Positions 59,565-64,000 of a stretch of DNA of 64,000 nt are shown here, one piece after another. The translations under genes and the position numbers were made by a program. The notes below the pieces were generated by a model, which was given only the letters and a program-made list of their open reading frames with translations, ran no database searches and had not been told where the DNA came from. This stretch comes from Caulobacter sp. NIBR1757 (GTDB lineage Bacteria; Pseudomonadota; Alphaproteobacteria; Caulobacterales; Caulobacteraceae). The first letter of the stretch is position 1, and each line of letters starts with the position of its first letter. The stretch covers positions 2,689,501-2,753,500 of the forward strand of contig NZ_CP115463.1 in assembly GCF_027912495.1 (NCBI RefSeq), given 5' to 3'.

Positions 59565-60773
59565 GTGTCCGATCCCATCGCCGCCGCCCTGCAGACCTAC
59601 GTCGACGCCGGCGCCATGGCCGGGGCCGCCACCCTGATCTGGCGCCAGGGCCGCGAGCTGCAGTCCTGCGCCGTCGGCTGGGCGGACCGGGAAGCCCGCC
59701 GACCGCTGGCCCGCGACACCCTGTTCCGCATCGCCTCGATGACCAAGCCGGTCACCTCGGTCGCCGCCATGACCATGCTGCAGGACGGCCTCTTCTACCT
59801 CGACGACCCGATCACCACGGTGGCGCCCGAGTTCGGGGACATGCGGGTGCTCCGCGCCCCGGACGCGCCGCTGGGCGACAGCGTCCCGGCCGAGCGGCCG
59901 ATTACCTTCGGCGACCTGCTGACCCACCGTTCCGGCCTGACCTACGGTGGCCTGCATCCCGGTCCCCTGTCCGACGCCTACGCCCAGGCGCTCGGCGGCG
60001 ACATCGACAGCCATGTCGCCCCGGACGACTGGATCGCCGGCCTCGCCGCCCTGCCGCTGATTGCCCAGCCCGGCGCGGCCTTCAACTATGGCTGCTCGAC
60101 CGACCTGCTCGGCTTCCTGCTGGCCCGGCTCGAGGGCGCCACCCTCGGCGAGACCCTGGCCCGGCGGGTGTTCCGCCCGCTTGGCATGACCGACACCGGC
60201 TTCCTCGTCCCGGCCGCCCAGCGCCACCGCCGCGCCAGCCTCTACGGCTGGACCGCCGACGGCGTCATCGAACCGCGCCAGACCGCCTCGGCCGGCTCCA
60301 GCCTGCCCGAGCGGCCGGACGACATGGCCTATGAGTCCGGCGGCCAGGGCCTGTGGTCGACGCTGGACGACTACCTGACCTTCGCCCGGCTGTTCGTCGA
60401 GGGCGGCGGCCCGCTGCTGACCCCGGCCAGCTACGAACTGATGGTCCGCAACCGCCTGAGCGAGCCGCAGCGGCAGGCCGCGACCATGATGGGCGTGCCG
60501 ACCTTCCTGCCCGGCCACGGCTTCGGCCTCGGCCTCGCCACCGTTCTCGACCCGGCCACGGCCTCCTTCACCCGCGGCAAGGGCGGCGTCGGCACCGTCA
60601 GCTGGCCGGGCGCCTTCGGCGGCTGGTGGCAGGCCGACCCGACGGACGGCTCGGTGATGCTGTTCCTGACCCACAATGTTCTCGACCTCGAGCTGGCCGC
60701 CCAGGGCATCGGCCTCGGCGTCTACGGGGCCATCGGCGAGTTCCATGCGCTGGGCGTCGAATTGAAGGCCTGA
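59565..60773 (+). CDS. Beta-lactamase-fold serine hydrolase, second of the cluster
   Basis: A 402-residue protein with a GTG start and no signal peptide. The catalytic SxxK is in FRIASMTKPVTSVAAM (S-M-T-K) near 58. The YxN-type motif is 'AFNYGCSTDLLG', with Gly in place of the usual Ser/Ala and Cys in place of Asn, which is unusual. Late parts 'GHGFGLGLATVLDP' and 'GTVSWPGAFGGWWQADP' (the last taking the KTG place) fit the EstB/lovD-like group. Esterase or acyltransferase role likely. Divergent from tetR. Confidence 0.88.
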   Translation: MSDPIAAALQTYVDAGAMAGAATLIWRQGRELQSCAVGWADREARRPLARDTLFRIASMTKPVTSVAAMTMLQDGLFYLDDPITTVAPEFGDMRVLRAPDAPLGDSVPAERPITFGDLLTHRSGLTYGGLHPGPLSDAYAQALGGDIDSHVAPDDWIAGLAALPLIAQPGAAFNYGCSTDLLGFLLARLEGATLGETLARRVFRPLGMTDTGFLVPAAQRHRRASLYGWTADGVIEPRQTASAGSSLPERPDDMAYESGGQGLWSTLDDYLTFARLFVEGGGPLLTPASYELMVRNRLSEPQRQAATMMGVPTFLPGHGFGLGLATVLDPATASFTRGKGGVGTVSWPGAFGGWWQADPTDGSVMLFLTHNVLDLELAAQGIGLGVYGAIGEFHALGVELKA

Positions 60774-60816
60774 GGCGATTGCGTCGGCCACCTGACCGAC
60801 CGATAAGACCCGTCCG

Positions 60817-61506
60817 ATGGTTACCGGCCCCCACCCGCTCAATCGCCCGATCTGGAACGCCCTCAAGCTGTCCCAGCGTCAGCATGCCATCACCCGCGGC
60901 CAGGCCGTGCGCTTCGACCCCGCTTTCGGCCAGTTCGCCGCCATCCCCGACACCACCCCGGACAGCCTGGCGGCGCTCGGCGAGCTGGTTCGCGAGCACG
61001 GTGACGTCATCCTGTTCGAACCGGCCGACCTGCCAGCCGTCCCCGGCGCCGAGCTGGTGCAGCGCGCGCCCATTGTCCAGATGATCGCCGAGCAGCAGAT
61101 CGCACCGGGCAAGTCGCTGTTCGACGTCGAGCCCCTGACCGACGCCGACGGCGACGAGATGCTGGCGCTCGCCACCCTGACCAGGCCAGGCCCCTTCTTC
61201 AGCCGCACTCACGAGCTGGGCGACTTCGTCGGCGTCCGTGAGGGCGGCGTGCTGATCGCCATGGCCGGCGAGCGCATGCGCTGCGGGCCCTTCACCGAGG
61301 TCAGCGGCGTCTGCACCCTGCCGGAGCACCGAGGCAAGGGCCTGGCCGGACACCTGACACGCCACGTCACCGGCGCCATCCAGGCCCGCGGCGAAACCCC
61401 CTTCCTGCACGCGTGGGCCAGCAACACCGGGGCCATCGGCCTCTACGAATCTCTGGGGTATGTCCGGCGCGCCGAATTGACCGTCTCGCTGCTGGCTCCC
61501 GCCTAG
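60817..61506 (+). CDS. GNAT family N-acetyltransferase (FR47-like)
   Basis: A 229-residue protein. The C-terminal GNAT domain (about 100-229) has 'GVLIAMAGERMRCGPFTEVSGVCTLPEHRGKGLAGHLTRHVTGAI' with the R/Q-x-x-G-x-G/A acetyl-CoA loop (HRGKGLAG), and 'FLHAWASNTGAIGLYESLGYVRRAEL' with the usual terminal motif. The N-terminal 100 residues resemble a degenerate second GNAT domain. Acceptor unknown. The stop overlaps the convergent caspase gene by 4 bases. Confidence 0.9.
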   Translation: MVTGPHPLNRPIWNALKLSQRQHAITRGQAVRFDPAFGQFAAIPDTTPDSLAALGELVREHGDVILFEPADLPAVPGAELVQRAPIVQMIAEQQIAPGKSLFDVEPLTDADGDEMLALATLTRPGPFFSRTHELGDFVGVREGGVLIAMAGERMRCGPFTEVSGVCTLPEHRGKGLAGHLTRHVTGAIQARGETPFLHAWASNTGAIGLYESLGYVRRAELTVSLLAPA

Positions 61507-63281
61507 CCGCCGGCCAGCCAGGGCACCTTGGCCTTGACGATATGCGACGGACCTAGAATCTGCGGCTCCTGATCGTACTGAAGGTACTTCAGTTGCTTGC
61601 GGGTTTCGGCGACCAGCTGGTCGAAGGTGATCCCGCCTTTGCGCGGCTTCCTGAGGATCTGGGCCAGGCTGAAGGTGAAGGCGCCCTGGCTGCTGGCGCC
61701 ATGGCGATACTCGTAGGAGAGCTGGTCCTCCCGGCAGGCCTCGATGATCAGGGGCAGGTACGGCCCCCGCGCCAGCTCCGGATCGGTTCGCTTGAGGCTG
61801 CTGTAGTCCTTCTGTCCCAGTCCGCGCAGCATCGAGGCGCGGCCCAGCCGCTCGGTGGCTGCGTTGTTTCCGAAGAACTCGGCCTCGACCGCCTTGTCCT
61901 TGGTGAAGTCGCGGTTGAGCGGCAGGAAGTCGCGCTGCACCCACATCTGGCTGCGGCTGTCCCATTTCAGTTCGCGATGCCGGATGTCGTCGGGCGGCGT
62001 GATCCCCCGGGCCCGGCGACCGCCCTCGCGGTGAATGCCACCCGACTGGCAGCAGTCGAAGAACAGCATCAGACGCGTGTCGTAGGGCAATTGGCTGTAG
62101 AGGCAGTAGATCTGGTCGTCGGTGATCGACCGTTCCGGAGTCCAGTCGAAGTCCCAGGGAACCAGGCTTTCGACATGATGGTCGGGCTCCTGATTCTCAC
62201 CATACTCCGGGATGCGGGCGCCGTGGCCGCTATAGTAGAAGACCAGCTCGTCCAGCGGATTGGCGCCCTCCAGCAGCCAGGCCATGCGATCGAGAATGCC
62301 CTGCGCCGTCGCCCGCTCGTCCAGGCACACACGGATCTCCTCGGGCTTGAAGCCGCAGTCCTGAAGCACCGAGCTCATCGTGAAGACGTCGTTGACGCAG
62401 CCTTCCAGCCGGTTTGCGGGGTCAGGATACTCGTTGATGCCGACCAGCAGCGCCTTGCGCACCGGCTTGCGGACCGGCCGCGAGGCCAGCGCCCTGGCCA
62501 TGCGCGCGGCCCCGAAGTCCTTGGCCCCGAGCGCCTGCGCCGCCATCGGCCGCCAGACGTCCGCCACGGTCGAAGGATGCCGGAAGTAGCTGGTGGCCGA
62601 ATGATCCATCACGTCCGGATCGTCGAAGGGCGTGTCGGTCTGCCGGAAATTGGCCACCCCCGGCAGCTTGATCTGGGCGGTGAAGACACCGTCGTGCTTG
62701 TTGAACAGGTGATGCCAGAATTTCACCGCCAGCGGCTGCACGCGGCCATTGGTGAGATTGCGCAGGACGAAGCGGTTGCCGATCTGCGAGCCGAAGGTGA
62801 CGTATTTGGCCTTGGCCAGGAGCGGGGCGATGTCCGGCTCCTTCGCGGCAGCGTGCGAAAAGGCGTTGTAGGTGACCATGGTGCCCAGGCTGTGGGCCAG
62901 GATGATGTCCGGCTGATGCTGGCGCACGGCGGCCAGCATCTTCGCCCGGGTCTCTTCCTGGAAGGTCTTGTTTTCGGTCCAGGCGACAACGTATCCGGCC
63001 GTCCAATGCACCTTGTCGGCGATGTCGCCCAGCCCGAAAGCCTTGGTCCTGGGGCCGGCGATGCCGCTCCAGCCGAGTTTCACGGCCGCCTTCACGACCT
63101 CTATCGCGTTGGGTTCGTACTTTTCGAAGATGTCGTCGTAGGTGACGAACTCGAAGGCCAGTTCGAGCCCCGGGATCGGCCCCATGGCGGCCTTGATCGC
63201 GGCGGGCCAGTCGGTCTCCCAGGTCGAGGTGCGATGATCGCCCAGACCATGCACGCAGAGCACCTTCAATGTCTTGACCAT
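61503..63281 (-). CDS. Alpha/beta-hydrolase fused to a caspase-like protease
   Basis: A 592-residue two-domain protein. Residues about 1-260 are an alpha/beta-hydrolase: 'LKVLCVHGLGDHR' with the oxyanion HG, and nucleophile S131 in ILAHSLGTM. Residues about 276-580 are a caspase/metacaspase fold (C14): 'KALLVGINEYPDPANRLEGCVNDV', catalytic H353 in YYSGHGARIPE, and the dyad cysteine C411 in FFDCCQSGG. No signal peptide is present. The ATG at 63281 has a GGAGGG site. Caspase-like proteins in bacteria often act in programmed cell death or phage defence after activation; the fused lipase-like part could be a sensor, a substrate or a second effector. Confidence 0.88.
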   Translation of the reverse strand: MVKTLKVLCVHGLGDHRTSTWETDWPAAIKAAMGPIPGLELAFEFVTYDDIFEKYEPNAIEVVKAAVKLGWSGIAGPRTKAFGLGDIADKVHWTAGYVVAWTENKTFQEETRAKMLAAVRQHQPDIILAHSLGTMVTYNAFSHAAAKEPDIAPLLAKAKYVTFGSQIGNRFVLRNLTNGRVQPLAVKFWHHLFNKHDGVFTAQIKLPGVANFRQTDTPFDDPDVMDHSATSYFRHPSTVADVWRPMAAQALGAKDFGAARMARALASRPVRKPVRKALLVGINEYPDPANRLEGCVNDVFTMSSVLQDCGFKPEEIRVCLDERATAQGILDRMAWLLEGANPLDELVFYYSGHGARIPEYGENQEPDHHVESLVPWDFDWTPERSITDDQIYCLYSQLPYDTRLMLFFDCCQSGGIHREGGRRARGITPPDDIRHRELKWDSRSQMWVQRDFLPLNRDFTKDKAVEAEFFGNNAATERLGRASMLRGLGQKDYSSLKRTDPELARGPYLPLIIEACREDQLSYEYRHGASSQGAFTFSLAQILRKPRKGGITFDQLVAETRKQLKYLQYDQEPQILGPSHIVKAKVPWLAGG

Positions 63282-63339
63282 GACGAACCCTCCGTTTGAG
63301 ACCAACGTTCTATCAATGAGAGAATTGCTCGGCTATCGT

Positions 63340-63357
63340 CCGTGACGTGCGTCACGG
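63340..63357. promoter_or_regulatory. Inverted repeat between divergent genes
   Basis: CCGTGACG-TG-CGTCACGG, a perfect repeat with 8-base arms, lies 59 bases upstream of the caspase gene and 57 bases upstream of the exported-protein gene. TGACG/CGTCA half-sites are used by several regulators, but none can be named. It may control either or both divergent genes. Confidence 0.5.
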
Positions 63358-63413
63358 TCCGGCGTGCAACCAAAGCCGCCGCTCCGCGCTGTGCCCCGTA
63401 AGGAGCACCCGCG

Positions 63414-63914
63414 ATGAAGTCCCTGTTCTACGGTATCGGCGCCGCCACCCTGGCCGGCCTTTGCATCGGCGGCGTCATGCGCCCGACCATCGCCGAAGGC
63501 CGCATCGGCGGACCGCAGATCGCGCTCGGCGACAGCGGCCGGGTGGCCTACGGCGACGCCGAGGCGGCGACGACCAGCTATCCCTACGGCATTCCGGACT
63601 ATGTGATCGGCACGGACAATCTCTACCAGGCCGCCGACTACGCCGCGACCGACGAGGCCTACGTCGACACCGCCTGGCGCGACGCCGCGCCCGACCTGCC
63701 GGTCGTCGAACCGGCCAGCTACACGCCGGCCACCTACAAGACCGCCAGCTACGACGTCACCGTCCACTACCCCAGCCAGGGCGGCGGCATCCTCGCCGGC
63801 ATCTCCAACGACGAAGCCCCGGCCGACCTCGGCCCGGAAGTCTTCGAGCCGGCCGACGCGCCGGCGGATGCCATGGCTGCCTTCGAGCGTGATGAGGCCG
63901 CCCCGCAGTCATAG
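63414..63914 (+). CDS. Exported or anchored hypothetical protein, 166 residues
   Basis: The ATG at 63414 follows AAGGAGCACCCGCG. The N-terminal hydrophobic stretch (about 4-22) is a probable signal peptide or anchor. The rest is low in hydrophobic residues, acidic, and rich in Ala, Tyr, Pro and Asp, with several 'YxxASY'-like repeats ('EPASYTPATYKTASYDVTV'), so it may be flexible and surface-exposed. No family is recognised. Divergent from the hydrolase-caspase gene. Confidence 0.7.
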   Translation: MKSLFYGIGAATLAGLCIGGVMRPTIAEGRIGGPQIALGDSGRVAYGDAEAATTSYPYGIPDYVIGTDNLYQAADYAATDEAYVDTAWRDAAPDLPVVEPASYTPATYKTASYDVTVHYPSQGGGILAGISNDEAPADLGPEVFEPADAPADAMAAFERDEAAPQS

Positions 63915-63954
63915 GTCATTGAGCGGCGGCGGTTTTCCGCTAAACCCCCGCCCC

Positions 63955-64000
63955 ATGACCGAACTTGTTGACGACGCCGTCCAGATCATCGCCCGCGGTC
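63955..64000 (+). CDS. Start of a gene cut by the window end
   Basis: An ATG at 63955 begins MTELVDDAVQIIARG, 15 residues before the window ends. The frame is open and fits the codon-position pattern. No function can be assigned from this fragment. Confidence 0.4.
   Translation, partial: MTELVDDAVQIIARG

Noticed and set aside
1..64000. CRISPR array, rRNA genes or a complete insertion sequence
   Set aside because: No regularly spaced short repeats, no rRNA sequence and no transposase reading frame were found.

Overview
The window is high-GC DNA with dense, mostly short-spaced genes and frequent 1-4 base start/stop overlaps. The gene set points to an alphaproteobacterium, most likely of the Caulobacteraceae (Caulobacter, Phenylobacterium or Brevundimonas type). 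It includes an alphaproteobacterial ribbon-helix-helix protein, an Mla-type lipid transporter, a Ku/LigD pair, a COQ4-like protein, glutathione reductase with CVIRGC, a TonB receptor and many small secreted hypotheticals. This placement is inferred from gene content; no rRNA gene is present to confirm it.

Region 1 (1-13.7 kb) is mainly chromosomal housekeeping. It opens with the tail of an oxidoreductase, small exported proteins, a DUF418 membrane protein and a beta-lactamase-fold hydrolase. A minus-strand block follows: glmU, a small exported protein, rpiA, gor and a type II DAHP synthase gene, with gph divergent from glmU. A tRNA-Val(CAC) gene follows gph. Region 2 (13.8-25.2 kb) holds a phosphatase, a glucoamylase-like/AspH-like pair, a BlaI-regulated membrane-protein operon next to a divergent Mur ligase, a DUF4153 membrane protein, and a tightly coupled four-gene MlaE-MlaF-MlaD-lipoprotein operon. 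Region 3 (25.2-42.6 kb) carries a Tat-type lactone oxidase with a cytochrome c, folD, a VWA protein, ligD and ku (convergent NHEJ genes), a TonB receptor with a divergent TetR regulator, a COQ4-like gene, an aegerolysin-like small protein and a UvrD/PcrA helicase. Three copies of a long palindromic repeat lie between these genes.

Region 4 (42.6-46.9 kb) is an accessory island of visibly lower GC. It has a PIN-domain protein paired with an XRE-ImmA/IrrE regulator, a six-helix membrane protein, and a DUF4062-like/TPR protein, with short repeats of a GGAATGTAGGGACACAC type around the last two genes. No integrase or phage structural gene is visible. Region 5 (47-52.8 kb) returns to core-like genes: a response regulator beside a truncated HWE-type histidine kinase, a DUF3237 protein, an EAL protein and a thiolase. 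Region 6 (52.8-64 kb) holds a D-aminoacylase-like amidohydrolase, a Phd/PIN toxin-antitoxin pair, an ArsR-SRPBCC-ClpP operon with a clear operator, and an SDR/TetR cluster flanked by two beta-lactamase-fold hydrolases. It ends with a protein that fuses an alpha/beta-hydrolase to a caspase-like protease.

The most promising items for new biology are: the hydrolase-caspase fusion (61.5-63.3 kb); the XRE-ImmA/PIN plus membrane-protein plus DUF4062-TPR island; and a roughly 300-base non-coding element present twice (27.4-27.7 and 50.1-50.4 kb). That element has a perfect 22-24 base palindrome, a conserved hairpin and a conserved tail, and in both cases sits directly after the stop of a minus-strand gene.
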